From Xenorhabdus poinarii G6 (GTDB lineage Bacteria > Pseudomonadota > Gammaproteobacteria > Enterobacterales > Enterobacteriaceae), in the NCBI RefSeq assembly GCF_000968175.1, contig NZ_FO704551.1, forward strand, positions 868,001 to 932,000: 64,000 bases of DNA, given 5' to 3'. Numbering within the stretch: the stretch's first letter is position 1; each line of letters opens with the position of its first letter. Both the position numbers and the translations under genes were made by a program. Under the pieces are notes generated by a model. The model saw nothing but the letters and a program-made list of their open reading frames with translations, was not told the origin of the DNA and ran no database searches. Below, piece by piece: positions 52,408 to 61,973 of this stretch.

Positions 52408-55109
52408 CGCAGATTGATATCAGGTCGGTGAAAACGGCAGCAAAAGATCAGTGGCATGGTGTGTTATCGGCCTGTGGTGTGAATGTTCCTGAAAAGGGTA
52501 AGCATGGTGCTTGCCCTATCTGCGGCGGTACTGACCGTTTTCACTTTATCGACGACCACGGGAACGGGGACTGGCATTGTCGCCAGTGCGATATTCCGAA
52601 TCATGGCGATGGCTTTGATTTACTGATGAGAGCCAGAGGGATAACGTTAATCGAAACAGTAAAAGCCGTTTCTGATGCGCTGGCGCTACCTCTGCCAGAA
52701 CCCAAGCCGGCCAGAAAGGAGGCTTCTAAATCAAAGGTTCAACCGATCACCGAGAAAGTGAATAAGCTGGTGGCTCAATCCACTGCCGGACAATCCGATT
52801 ATCTGACGAAAAAGGGGCTGCAATGCCCCGATCAGCGATTACTGAAAGACGGTACCTTGTTGCTGGTCATTCAGACACTGGACGGCACAATCACCGGTGC
52901 TCAAATCATCAAGCCGAATGGTGAAAAGCGCCTTGTCTCTGGTACGCAGAAAAAGGGGAGTTTTATCCCCTTATCGGCAATCCCCGAAACGCCGGACACG
53001 ATCATCATTACTGAGGGTTATGCCACCGCTTTAACCGTTAGCCAGTTGCATGAGGGGTTAGTACTGGCCGCGATTGATGAAGGTAATTTATCGACGGTTG
53101 CCGGGCTGGTCAGAGAGCGGTGGCCAGCCGTAAAAATCATTCTTGCAGCGGATAATGACTGGCATGAGAAAGGCGAACGGGACAACAACGGCAAGCCGAA
53201 GAAAAATGTCGGCAAGATAGCCGCAGAGAAGACAGCAAAAGCGATCAACGGTTGGGTAGCTATACCCCCGACAGAGCATAAAGCTGATTGGGACGATTAC
53301 CGACAGCAGCACGGCATTGAGGCAGCAAGGCAGGCATTCAGTGAAGGGGTGTATCCGGTGGGGGTGAAAAATATGTCAGCGTCAGTAGTCATTAATTTAG
53401 ATGAACGCCGGGAGAAAGAGCGTGATCCGTTAAAAGCCTTTATCGATGTGCGTAAGAACGGGATTTATTACGTTACGCCAAAGGTGGATAAAGAGAGTGG
53501 TGAAATTATCAACCATGAGCAATGGCTCAGTGATGCCATGCAAGTGGTCGGGCGCGGTCGTGATGATATCGAGTTTTATCTTATTATTCAGTGGAAAGAA
53601 AACGGTACAACTTATACCGAGGCAGTGAAGACAGGTGATATTGGTGATCGTGAAGGTTGGCGGCAACTGAAAGCGGCAGGGTTGAATATTACGAGCAAGC
53701 CCTCTTTGCGCAATATTTTATCAGACTGGTTGCAGCGTTGTGCTAAGAAGACTGATTGGCATATCACTCACTCAACAGGATGGCAGCATGGGGCTTACAT
53801 CTTCCCAACAGGCGAAGTGATTGGCAATCCAGAAAAGTCAGTTATTTTCTGTGGAAGAACGTCATCAATACGAGGCTATACCGTGGCGGGAACGCCGGAA
53901 AGCTGGCGCGATTCTGTAGCAAAATTAGCCAAAGGCAATCCCTTTATGATGCTGTCCATTGCCTCCGCACTAGCATCACCGGTTATCGGCTTGCTGCGTG
54001 ATGATGGTTTTGGTGTTCACTTCTACGATCAGAGCACCGCAGGGAAAACCACTGCGCAAAGTGTGGGATGTAGTGTTTTCGGTGAACCCTCCGCCATGCG
54101 TTTAACGTGGTTTGCGACCACATTAGGGCTGATTAACGAAGCTGCCGCCCACAATAATAACTTGTTACCCCTTGATGAAGTCGGACAAGGTTCATCGGTT
54201 AAAGATGTGGCGAATGCGTCTTATGCCCTGTTCAATGGCAAGGGAAAGCTACAGGGGGCGAGAAACGGCGGGAACCGTGACATTCTTCAGTTTAAAACGA
54301 TTGCTATCAGTACAGGAGAGATTGATCTTGATACCTTTGTCAGAAGTGAAGGTAAGCGTATGAAAGCAGGACAGCTTGTCCGGTTGCTGAATATTCCATT
54401 CAGTAGCCCAACTGTCTTACATGGTTATCAGGATGCCAGAGAACACGCTAAGGCAATCGAAAAAGCGATTACTGACAATCACGGGGCTATTGGTCGGGTA
54501 TGGTGTGAATATCTGACTCAGAACCAAAAAGCGACCAGAGCGACCATTGAGGAAACCAAAATCCGTTGGAATGGATTGATCCCCAAAGGCGCTGGGGCGC
54601 AACTTCCCCGTGTAGCAGAACGGTTCGCCATCTTAGAGGGTGCGCTCATTGCAGCAACACACCTCACCGGGTGGACGGAACAAGAAAGCCGGGACGCAAT
54701 TCAGCACTGTTTCAATGCGTGGGTGGCTGAATTTGGTACTGCCAATAAAGAACACCAGCAGATACGGGAACAAACAGAGGCATTTTTAGACCGCTTCGGA
54801 TTAAATCGGTATGCGCCAGAGCCGTACACCTATGATCATGCCACGATTTCTAACCTTGCAGGCTACCGAAAAGATACCAGCGATATTCCCAACAATGGCG
54901 GTCTTATCCATTTTTACACTTTCCCGGATGTGTTCGAGACTGAGGTATCAGAAGGCTTTGAACCGAAGATGTTTGCACGAGTTTTAGCAGAATCAGGGAT
55001 GTTGAAAAAGGCCGCCAATGGTGGTTTTAAGGTGCAAGGCATGAAACACAACGGCTCACCCCGTAAGTATTATGTGGTGATGTATTCAGCTGATGAGATG
55101 GAAGAATAA
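52401..55109 (+). CDS. Satellite primase-helicase (zinc finger, Toprim, DUF927)
   Basis: 902 residues. Zinc ribbon CPICGGTDRFHFIDD...WHCRQC (~38-75), Toprim (IIITEGYATALTVSQLHEGL; ILAADNDWHEKGE, ~205-260) and a DUF927 helicase domain (~350-650) with Walker A FYDQSTAGKTTAQSVG and a Walker B-like NNLLPLDEVGQG. A replication initiator of the P4-alpha class; the iteron-rich origin follows at once. Supports autonomous island replication. Confidence 0.95.
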   Translation: MVTQIDIRSVKTAAKDQWHGVLSACGVNVPEKGKHGACPICGGTDRFHFIDDHGNGDWHCRQCDIPNHGDGFDLLMRARGITLIETVKAVSDALALPLPEPKPARKEASKSKVQPITEKVNKLVAQSTAGQSDYLTKKGLQCPDQRLLKDGTLLLVIQTLDGTITGAQIIKPNGEKRLVSGTQKKGSFIPLSAIPETPDTIIITEGYATALTVSQLHEGLVLAAIDEGNLSTVAGLVRERWPAVKIILAADNDWHEKGERDNNGKPKKNVGKIAAEKTAKAINGWVAIPPTEHKADWDDYRQQHGIEAARQAFSEGVYPVGVKNMSASVVINLDERREKERDPLKAFIDVRKNGIYYVTPKVDKESGEIINHEQWLSDAMQVVGRGRDDIEFYLIIQWKENGTTYTEAVKTGDIGDREGWRQLKAAGLNITSKPSLRNILSDWLQRCAKKTDWHITHSTGWQHGAYIFPTGEVIGNPEKSVIFCGRTSSIRGYTVAGTPESWRDSVAKLAKGNPFMMLSIASALASPVIGLLRDDGFGVHFYDQSTAGKTTAQSVGCSVFGEPSAMRLTWFATTLGLINEAAAHNNNLLPLDEVGQGSSVKDVANASYALFNGKGKLQGARNGGNRDILQFKTIAISTGEIDLDTFVRSEGKRMKAGQLVRLLNIPFSSPTVLHGYQDAREHAKAIEKAITDNHGAIGRVWCEYLTQNQKATRATIEETKIRWNGLIPKGAGAQLPRVAERFAILEGALIAATHLTGWTEQESRDAIQHCFNAWVAEFGTANKEHQQIREQTEAFLDRFGLNRYAPEPYTYDHATISNLAGYRKDTSDIPNNGGLIHFYTFPDVFETEVSEGFEPKMFARVLAESGMLKKAANGGFKVQGMKHNGSPRKYYVVMYSADEMEE

Positions 55110-55124
55110 ATTCTCTATACGCGT

Positions 55125-55515
55125 AAAAGTTACCGACAACACCGACAAATCGACAATGGTTATATAAATGTTTTATAAATCAATGTAATAAAATGTTAAA
55201 TGTTTGTCGGTACGTTGTCGGTTTGTCGTTTTCATTGTCGAACTTAAAAACAAAGCTCCTGCCAGAAGAAAAACTTTCTTTTTTTGGCAGGACAAAAAGA
55301 GGCAGGTACACATGAGGGAGCTTATTCGTGGCGTTGTCGAAAACCGACAATGAAAGACAATATATATCTCATTGAAATATAGTAAAAATATTATTATTTA
55401 TGAGATTTTGAAAAACTGAGCGACAATTAACCGACAACGATTTAACATCATATCTAGTTGAATATAAAGAATAATATCTCAAATTGTCGATTTGTCGGTG
55501 TTGTCGGTAACTTTT
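55125..55515. other. Island replication origin (iterons, 33-bp inverted repeat)
   Basis: A perfect 33-bp inverted repeat has arms at 55125-55157 and 55483-55515, each made of TTACCGACAAC, ACCGACAAA and TCGACAAT words. More TTGTCGG/CCGACAA copies lie between (about 55,200-55,235, 55,335-55,355, 55,420-55,440), with an AT-rich core. A hairpin CCTGCCA/TGGCAGG (~55,258-55,294) lies inside. Iterons next to a primase-helicase gene are the P4-type ori layout. Confidence 0.85.
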
Positions 55516-55550
55516 CACTATATATACAAAAAATAGGAGAAGGTGTCATT

Positions 55551-55736
55551 ATGACTATTCTAAAGACAGAACATTTTAAAGCAGTTGATGATATTGAATA
55601 TTTCATGAAGACAGACGGCTTAAGCCGCGATGAGGCTGTGGATCTCTTGAAATTACTTGAATTACGGAAGATAAATAATAACTTGGAATACCTCGCTTCC
55701 TGTGTTGAACGAGCGCCTTGGAACTTTGAAGAGTAA
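55551..55736 (+). CDS. Small hypothetical protein after the origin
   Basis: 61 residues from MTILKTEHFKAVDDIEYFMK; AGGAGAAGG precedes the ATG. Helical, acidic. A terminator follows, so it may be the last gene of the replication unit. Not recognised. Confidence 0.65.
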   Translation: MTILKTEHFKAVDDIEYFMKTDGLSRDEAVDLLKLLELRKINNNLEYLASCVERAPWNFEE

Positions 55737-55775
55737 ATTTTTGTAAATATTCCGTTCTCATGTTTCCGCAAGTTT

Positions 55776-55800
55776 AGACCTCCTATTTTGAGGTCTTTTT
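55776..55800 (+). terminator. Terminator before the capsid module
   Basis: AGACCTC-CTATTTT-GAGGTCT followed by five T; separates replication from morphogenesis genes. Confidence 0.88.
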
Positions 55801-55970
55801 ATTATATTTTTCATGGATATATTAAGAAATGGCACTCAGACGTGAGCCGCCAAAAGGCCGTTTAGTTAAGCTGCGAGAAGTAGCCTGCGAGACGCAGAAA
55901 AAGATTATTCGGCCTGCCCCTTTCAGCGCTGGTTTCACGTCTTAACATTCATTGTTACGGAAACCATGTC

Positions 55971-57122
55971 ATGAAAAAGCTACTCGAATTACGCCAGCAA
56001 AAGGCCACTCTTACCGAACAAATGCGCACCCTGCTCACCAAAGCCGAAGGTGAAAAGCGTTCCCTGACCGAAGATGAAGCGAAACAGTTTGACGAACTGC
56101 GCAGCCAGTCCGACACGCTGAATACGGAAATCGCCCGTTATGAGGCACTGTCTGATGAAGAACGCAGTCAGGTCAAGAATCAGCCTGCCAGTGAAACACT
56201 CAGCAATGACGAACTGCGCCACTATATTCTGACCGGCGAAATCCGTACCCTGTCTACAGCTGTTTCCTCAGAGGGCGGCTATACCGTTATCCCGGAACTG
56301 AATAAACAAATCATGCAGCAATTGACTGATGAGTCGGTCATGCGCCGGATTTGTACCATTAAGACCACCCGCAGCAACGAATATAAGCAGCTTGTTTCGG
56401 TTGGTGGCGCAGCAGTGGCACACGGCGAAGAAGGTAAGGCACGCGGTGAGACTGGCACGCCGAAGATGGAAGAAGTGAGCATCAAGCTATTTCCCATCTA
56501 CGCCTATCCTAAAACCACCCAAGAGATTATCGATTTTAGCGATGTCGATATCTTAGGCTGGCTGACGTCAGAAATTGCCGATACCTTCGTCGATACCGAA
56601 GAAACCGACCTTGTGAGCGGTGACGGCAGCAAAAAAGCGAAAGGCTTTCTGTCTTATCCCCGTGATACCCAAGCCGACAAAGTACGCACATTTGGCACAT
56701 TACAGAAGCTGGACGCTGCCACGCTTTCCGCCGATAGCCTGATTGACCTGAAATTCTTACTCAAAAATAAATACCGTAAAAATGCGGTGTGGGTGATGAA
56801 CTCCACGACCGCCGCTCAGGTGCAAAAGCTGAAAAACGGCAATGGCGATTATATCTGGCGTGAGCGTTTACAGGCGGGTGATCCGGATATGCTGCTGGGC
56901 TTGCCTGTCCACTACCTCGAATTTATGCCAGAAGGTGTGATCGGTCTGGGTGACTTCAAGCGCGGCTATTTCATCGTTGACCATGAGACAGGCACCCGTA
57001 CCCGCCCTGACAATATTACCGAACCGGGCTTCTATAAGGTACATACCGATAAATATCTGGGCGGCGGTCTGGTGGACTCCAACGCCATCAAGGTGCTGGA
57101 AGTGAAAGCAGCCAGTAAATAA
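55971..57122 (+). CDS. Island major capsid protein (HK97 fold)
   Basis: 383 residues. An N-terminal coiled-coil delta-like region (~70 aa) and the HK97 fold (EGGYTVIPELNKQIMQQLTD, LFPIYAYPKTTQEIIDFSDV, VIGLGDFKRGYFIVDHETGT). Belongs to the HK97 class, like the prophage capsid, but shares little visible sequence with it. So it is a second, independent head system rather than a duplicate. Confidence 0.95.
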   Translation: MKKLLELRQQKATLTEQMRTLLTKAEGEKRSLTEDEAKQFDELRSQSDTLNTEIARYEALSDEERSQVKNQPASETLSNDELRHYILTGEIRTLSTAVSSEGGYTVIPELNKQIMQQLTDESVMRRICTIKTTRSNEYKQLVSVGGAAVAHGEEGKARGETGTPKMEEVSIKLFPIYAYPKTTQEIIDFSDVDILGWLTSEIADTFVDTEETDLVSGDGSKKAKGFLSYPRDTQADKVRTFGTLQKLDAATLSADSLIDLKFLLKNKYRKNAVWVMNSTTAAQVQKLKNGNGDYIWRERLQAGDPDMLLGLPVHYLEFMPEGVIGLGDFKRGYFIVDHETGTRTRPDNITEPGFYKVHTDKYLGGGLVDSNAIKVLEVKAASK

Positions 57123-57125
57123 GCG

Positions 57126-57150
57126 AGAGGGGCGAAAAGCCCCTTTTCAG
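57126..57150 (+). terminator. Weak terminator/attenuator between capsid and protease
   Basis: GGGGC-GAAA-AGCCCC followed by four T, in the 44-base gap. It could raise capsid mRNA relative to downstream genes. Confidence 0.5.
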
Positions 57151-57166
57151 TCTTGGAGTCCATAAG

Positions 57167-57715
57167 ATGAATAACGATTTTGAAATCCGCACCGCCTCAC
57201 TGTCTGCCAGTGATCAAAAACTGACCGGCTATGTGATTAAGTGGAACAGCCGATCCCAAATCCTATGGGATGAATTTGTTGAACAATTTGCCCCGAATGC
57301 CTTTCGTGCCAGCTTGACGGCAAAGACTGATGTTCGGGCATTGTATGAACATGATCATATGAACCTGTTAGGCCGCACCACCTCCGGCACATTGCAACTT
57401 AGCGAAGATACTACCGGATTACGCTTCGAACTAACCCCGCCTGATACGCAATTAGGGCGCGATGTGTTAACGCTGGTTGAACGGGGTGATATACAAGGCA
57501 TGTCCTTTGGTTTTCGTGCAATTAAAGATCAATGGGATACAGGGCAAACACCCTATGTCAGAACCGTCTTAGAGGCCGAATTACGGGAAATCACCATCAC
57601 CAGCTTACTCGCCTATCCTGAAAGTGGGGTAGAGATTGCCAGGCGTTCACTGAATGCCGCTAAGCCCCGTGATGCCGATTTGCGTCATTACTGGCTGCAA
57701 CTGTCCGAGGTGTAA
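57167..57715 (+). CDS. Island HK97-type prohead protease
   Basis: 182 residues. LTGYVIKWNSRSQILWDEFV, ALYEHDHMNLLGRTTSGTLQ (His), ERGDIQGMSFGFRAI (Ser), ITITSLLAYPESGVEIARRS. Peptidase U35 family; matures the island capsid protein. Confidence 0.94.
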   Translation: MNNDFEIRTASLSASDQKLTGYVIKWNSRSQILWDEFVEQFAPNAFRASLTAKTDVRALYEHDHMNLLGRTTSGTLQLSEDTTGLRFELTPPDTQLGRDVLTLVERGDIQGMSFGFRAIKDQWDTGQTPYVRTVLEAELREITITSLLAYPESGVEIARRSLNAAKPRDADLRHYWLQLSEV

Positions 57716-57717
57716 CT

Positions 57718-58935
57718 ATGTGGCCGTTTAAGCGTAAAGCCCCTGAAACCCGCAGTATGAGCATTGATGAGTTTCTTTCTCTGGCAGGCATCTCTAACAC
57801 CAAATCGGGTGAACATGTTTCCCCATCTACGGCAGAGGGCTTACCGGCGGTGATGAATGCCGTTACCGTCATTAGCGAAGCGGTGGCCTCTATGCCTTGC
57901 TACCTCTATCGGGTTGCGCACCAGAACGGTAAAGAATCCCGCGAATGGTTGAGCGATCACCCGGTGGATTACTTGCTGAATGAATGCCCGAATGATTGTC
58001 AGACGCCGTATCAATTCAAGCGAACGCTGATGCGTCATTGTCTACTGAATGGCAATGCATATGCGGTGATTGTCTGGGGTCGGGATGGTCAACCGCAATC
58101 CCTGCACCCTTACCCGCCATCGGCAGTTGTCCCGCAGCGGCTATCCGATCACCGGTTCGCCTACACTCTCACTGAGCCTTATAGCGGCAAGGTCAAAACT
58201 TATCTACAGGAAGAAATTCTGCATTTGCGCTATGCCACCGAAGATGGTTTTCTTGGGCGCTCACCGGTCACGGTTTGCCGTGAAACTCTGGGTTTGGGGC
58301 TGGCACAACAACGCCACGGTGCCAGCATCATGAAAGAGGGCATGATGGCGGCAGGGGTGATTAAATCCGCTGAATGGTTAGATGGCATCAAAGGCAATAA
58401 GGCACTGGAAGCCCTCGAACGTTACAAAGGTGCGCGTAATGCCGGGAAAACACCGATCCTTGAAGGTGGGATGGAATACCAGCAGTTAGGCATGAGTAAC
58501 CAAGATGCGGAGTGGCTGGCTTCCCGCCGTTTTACCATTGACGATATCGCCCGTATGTTCAACGTCAGCCCGATCTTTCTGCAAGAGTATTCGAACAGCA
58601 CCTACAGTAACTTTAGCGAAGCGTCCCGCGCCTTTTTGACGATCACGATGCGCCCGTGGCTTGCCAACTTTGAACAACAAATCAAGGCGGCCTTGCTGAT
58701 GGCTTCACCGAAACGAGGTATTCGTTATCAGGTGGAATTTGACACTGCCGATTTGTTGCGAGCTAACCCGAAAGAACGTTTCCAGAGCTACGAGACGGCG
58801 ATTAAATCCGGCGTCATGTCCCCGAATGAAGCCCGTGAACGCGAGGGATTATCGCCCCGTGAGGGCGGTGATGAATTTAGTCAGGCATGGAAGCAAGAGG
58901 TCAGTATTAAAAAAACTGAGGTGAAAGATGATTAA
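57718..58935 (+). CDS. Island portal protein (HK97 family)
   Basis: 405 residues. AVMNAVTVISEAVASMPCYL, FTIDDIARMFNVSPIFLQEY, NSTYSNFSEASRAFLTITMR. Two bases after the protease stop and overlapping the connector gene: compact morphogenesis operon. Confidence 0.95.
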   Translation: MWPFKRKAPETRSMSIDEFLSLAGISNTKSGEHVSPSTAEGLPAVMNAVTVISEAVASMPCYLYRVAHQNGKESREWLSDHPVDYLLNECPNDCQTPYQFKRTLMRHCLLNGNAYAVIVWGRDGQPQSLHPYPPSAVVPQRLSDHRFAYTLTEPYSGKVKTYLQEEILHLRYATEDGFLGRSPVTVCRETLGLGLAQQRHGASIMKEGMMAAGVIKSAEWLDGIKGNKALEALERYKGARNAGKTPILEGGMEYQQLGMSNQDAEWLASRRFTIDDIARMFNVSPIFLQEYSNSTYSNFSEASRAFLTITMRPWLANFEQQIKAALLMASPKRGIRYQVEFDTADLLRANPKERFQSYETAIKSGVMSPNEAREREGLSPREGGDEFSQAWKQEVSIKKTEVKDD

Positions 58936-59230
58936 CCCTCTCATAACATTGGATGAAATCAAGCAGCATTGCCGGATAGATGAAAACGATACGCTTGAGG
59001 ATGCACTCCTTAAGGGCTATGCCGACGCTGCGTTAGAAGTCTGCCAGCAACATATTGGCAAACGCTTCGATAAGGGTCTGGCCTTTACCCCGGCAATGAA
59101 AGTCGGCTGCTTACTTTATATCGGTTTACTGTATGAGAACCGGGCAATGGCGGCAGATAAGGAACTGAAAGAAATCCCGTTCACCATTAAATCATTGTGG
59201 TCTGTCTATCGTGATGTAGGAGTGTACTAA
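58928..59230 (+). CDS. Island head-tail connector (gp6-like)
   Basis: 100 residues: LITLDEIKQHCRIDENDTLE, KVGCLLYIGLLYENRAMAAD. The gp6 family adaptor beneath the portal, the interface where a helper tail would dock. Confidence 0.9.
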   Translation: MINPLITLDEIKQHCRIDENDTLEDALLKGYADAALEVCQQHIGKRFDKGLAFTPAMKVGCLLYIGLLYENRAMAADKELKEIPFTIKSLWSVYRDVGVY

Positions 59231-59667
59231 TGCCGTGGCAACCGTTGAAACGTTGTACCTATCCGGGATGCAAACAGCGGGTCAAGTCGGGTCGGTGTGA
59301 TGAGCACAGACGAGAGATCAGCCGACAACAGGATAAGCAACGAGGCTCACGCCGTGAACGTGGCTATACCCCTGCATGGGATAAATACCGTTTGCAATTC
59401 CTTAAGGCTAACCCGTTATGTGTGCATTGCTTAAAGCAGAACAGCTACACACCCGCAACTATTGTTGATCACATTATCCCGATTAATGGCGGTAGTGATG
59501 TGCTGTTCTGGCCTGCCTCCAATCATCAAGCCCTATGCCATCGCTGCCATAACACGAAGACGTTTACTCAAGACCCGATAACCAAGCAGAAGCGCAAGCG
59601 CGGTGAGTATCGTGAGCAGGAAGCAGAAGCAACAAGGCGCAATGACTGGATGTACCAGCATGAATAA
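59230..59667 (+). CDS. Island HNH endonuclease
   Basis: 145 residues. Zinc-binding Cys pairs (CTYPGCKQRVKSGRCDEH), GYTPAWDKYRLQFLKANPLC and the HNH core IVDHIIPINGGSDVLF followed by ALCHRCHNTKT. Helps terminase cut cos. Confidence 0.93.
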   Translation: MPWQPLKRCTYPGCKQRVKSGRCDEHRREISRQQDKQRGSRRERGYTPAWDKYRLQFLKANPLCVHCLKQNSYTPATIVDHIIPINGGSDVLFWPASNHQALCHRCHNTKTFTQDPITKQKRKRGEYREQEAEATRRNDWMYQHE

Positions 59668-59848
59668 AACAGAGACCGAACAACTCGTTAAAGGGCTATT
59701 GAAGCACAGTGAACCCTATCGACCAGAGAAGCAGATTGCGCCTGAGAAGCCCACAGTGAAGCGTAAGACACAACGTGATAAGGAGCTAAGGGTATGTTTC
59801 AGGGGTCGGCAGAGAGGCTTACAAGGAGGGTGGGGGCATCAAAAATGA
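59660..59848 (+). CDS. Small possible ORF between HNH and TerS
   Basis: 62 residues from MNKTETEQLVKGLLKHSEPY, overlapping the HNH stop; no clear ribosome-binding site. Its last part runs into the cos-like stretch, so it may not be real. Confidence 0.35.
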   Translation: MNKTETEQLVKGLLKHSEPYRPEKQIAPEKPTVKRKTQRDKELRVCFRGRQRGLQGGWGHQK

Positions 59849-59892
59849 CAAATGCCCTGCCTCATGGCACCGCCGCCCCCTCAAATTTTTAC
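59830..59892 (+). other. Candidate island cos region
   Basis: Between HNH and TerS: GGGTGGGGGCAT and ACCGCCGCC (59869-59877), then TCAAATTTTTA. The prophage has ACCGCCGCC...TCAATTTTTA at the same place (39,352-39,375). Confidence 0.45.
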
Positions 59893-59940
59893 GCACGGCA
59901 CTTTTTTCAATAGCAGTAACTTCATAGGAATCAGAATATT

Positions 59941-60300
59941 ATGGCAAGAGCACCCAAACCCCCGGTTTATTTGAACGACATCGCCGCCGAGCAATGGAAA
60001 TCAAAAGCCAAAATTCTCAATGAACGGGAAGATCTCAGCCCGGCGGACTGGAATAACTTAGAACTGTATTGCGTCAACTATGCGATTTACCGTAAAGCCG
60101 TTGAAGACATTGAAGTGCGCGGGTTCGCGGTGGAAGGTTCACGCGGCGCAGCGACCAGCAATCCGTCACTGAAAGCGAAAGCGGATGCCGAAAAAATCAT
60201 GATAAAAATGTCGTCGTTGCTCGGTTTTGATCCCGTATCCCGGCGCCGGAATCCGATAGAAAGTGACGAACCTGATGATTTAGACGTACTGATAGCCTGA
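59941..60300 (+). CDS. Island terminase small subunit (P27 family)
   Basis: 119 residues. NDIAAEQWKSKAKILNERED, LELYCVNYAIYRKAVEDIEV, SSLLGFDPVSRRR. P27-type TerS, different in sequence from the prophage TerS, so the island recognises its own DNA. Confidence 0.93.
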   Translation: MARAPKPPVYLNDIAAEQWKSKAKILNEREDLSPADWNNLELYCVNYAIYRKAVEDIEVRGFAVEGSRGAATSNPSLKAKADAEKIMIKMSSLLGFDPVSRRRNPIESDEPDDLDVLIA

Positions 60301-60311
60301 GTCATACCACG

Positions 60312-61973
60312 ATGAACGCATGGGAACAGTACGCTTTTGCTATCGAAAACGGCACCATTCCGGCCTGTCAGCGGGTAAAACAGGCCGTGAAACGCTATTA
60401 TAGCGACCTGCATAACCCGCTTTATACGTTCGATAGCGAAGTTGTCGAGCGTTTTATCGGCTTTTCCCGTCTCTGCCCGCACGTCAAAGGCCACTTACGT
60501 GGTCAACCCATCATGCTTGAACCGTGGCAGCAGTTTGCCTTTGCTAACCTGTTCGGCTTCAAAGTCAAAGCGACCGGACGCCGAAAATACCGCAGCGCGT
60601 ATATTCAGGTGCCGCGAAAAAATGCCAAATCCACGGTAGCAGCAATACTGGCGAACTGGTTCTTGGTGATGGAACAAGGCCAGCAGGATATTTACACCGC
60701 TGCCGTGAGCCGGGATCAGGCGCGGATTGTCTTTGATGATGCCCGCCAGATGTGCCTGTTATCCAAGCCCCTGAAAAAACGGGTCGCTATCCAGCAACAT
60801 AAAGTTACCTACCCAAAGAGCAACAGCCTGTTAAAGCCACTGGCTGCCAAAGCCGCCACGATTGAGGGTACAAATCCTAGTCTGGCCATTGTCGATGAGT
60901 ACCATTTACACCCTGATAACGCCGTGTACTCTGCGCTTGAATTGGGGATGGGTGCCCGTCCCGAAGGACTCCTGTTCGCCATTACCACCGCAGGCAGTAA
61001 CGTGATATCGGCCTGTAAACAGCACTATGATTATTGTTGTCAGATACTGGATGGCGAAGAACAGAACGAATCGTTATTCGCCCTGATTTACGAACTGGAC
61101 GATGAGAGCGAGATTGATGATGAAGCACTTTGGATCAAGGCCAATCCCAATCTGGATGTCTCGGTAGACAGTGCCGCCCTGCATGACACTCTCCAGAAAG
61201 CGCGCGGCATTCCCTCACAATGGACAGAGATGTTAACCAAACGCTTTAATATCTGGTGCCAGGGCGAAACCCCGTGGATGGGTGAAGGCGCATGGAAAGC
61301 CTGCCAGCAAGATTATGATGAAAATGACCTCAAAGGACTGGAGTGCTACGCCGGACTGGATTTGTCTTCAACAGGCGATATCACCAGTATCTGTTACACC
61401 TTCCCGGTGGATAACGAACTGTTATTACTGACTCGCCATTATCTACCCGAAGCGCAGTTACAAAACCCCGCTAATAAAAATCGGGCGGTGTATCGCCAAT
61501 GGGTACAATCGGGCTGGATACGCACTACCGCAGGCGACTGCATCGATTACGACCGTATCCGCGATGATATTCTTAAAGACAGCCAGCAGTTTGATATCAA
61601 GCTGGTCGGTTTTGATACATGGAACGCCACGCATCTACGCACTCAGCTACAGGGCGCAGGGCTGGATGTGGAGCCGTTCCCGCAAACTTATATGCGCTTT
61701 AGCCCGGTTGCCAAGTCTGCCGAAGTGTTCGTGAATCGCAAGGTCATTCGACACAACGGCGATCCGGTACTCGCATGGGCAATGTCCAATGTGGTGATGG
61801 AAACGGACGCGAATGCCAATATCAAACCGAATAAGAAGAAATCCGCGAATAAAATCGACCCGGCAATTGCGTTTCTGATGAGTTTTGGCACATGGCAAGC
61901 AGAACATGAAGACTTTGCATTCAGTCTCAGTGATGAACAGAGGCAACGACTGGCTGGCTTTGACGGGATTTAG
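60312..61973 (+). CDS. Island terminase large subunit
   Basis: 553 residues. Walker A-like IQVPRKNAKSTVAAILANWF, Walker B/DE SLAIVDEYHLHPDN, motif III ITTAGSN, nuclease domain (CYAGLDLSSTGDITSICYTF; KIDPAIAFLMSFGTWQAEHE). Terminase_1 family, diverged from the prophage enzyme. Last gene of the packaging operon. Confidence 0.96.
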   Translation: MNAWEQYAFAIENGTIPACQRVKQAVKRYYSDLHNPLYTFDSEVVERFIGFSRLCPHVKGHLRGQPIMLEPWQQFAFANLFGFKVKATGRRKYRSAYIQVPRKNAKSTVAAILANWFLVMEQGQQDIYTAAVSRDQARIVFDDARQMCLLSKPLKKRVAIQQHKVTYPKSNSLLKPLAAKAATIEGTNPSLAIVDEYHLHPDNAVYSALELGMGARPEGLLFAITTAGSNVISACKQHYDYCCQILDGEEQNESLFALIYELDDESEIDDEALWIKANPNLDVSVDSAALHDTLQKARGIPSQWTEMLTKRFNIWCQGETPWMGEGAWKACQQDYDENDLKGLECYAGLDLSSTGDITSICYTFPVDNELLLLTRHYLPEAQLQNPANKNRAVYRQWVQSGWIRTTAGDCIDYDRIRDDILKDSQQFDIKLVGFDTWNATHLRTQLQGAGLDVEPFPQTYMRFSPVAKSAEVFVNRKVIRHNGDPVLAWAMSNVVMETDANANIKPNKKKSANKIDPAIAFLMSFGTWQAEHEDFAFSLSDEQRQRLAGFDGI

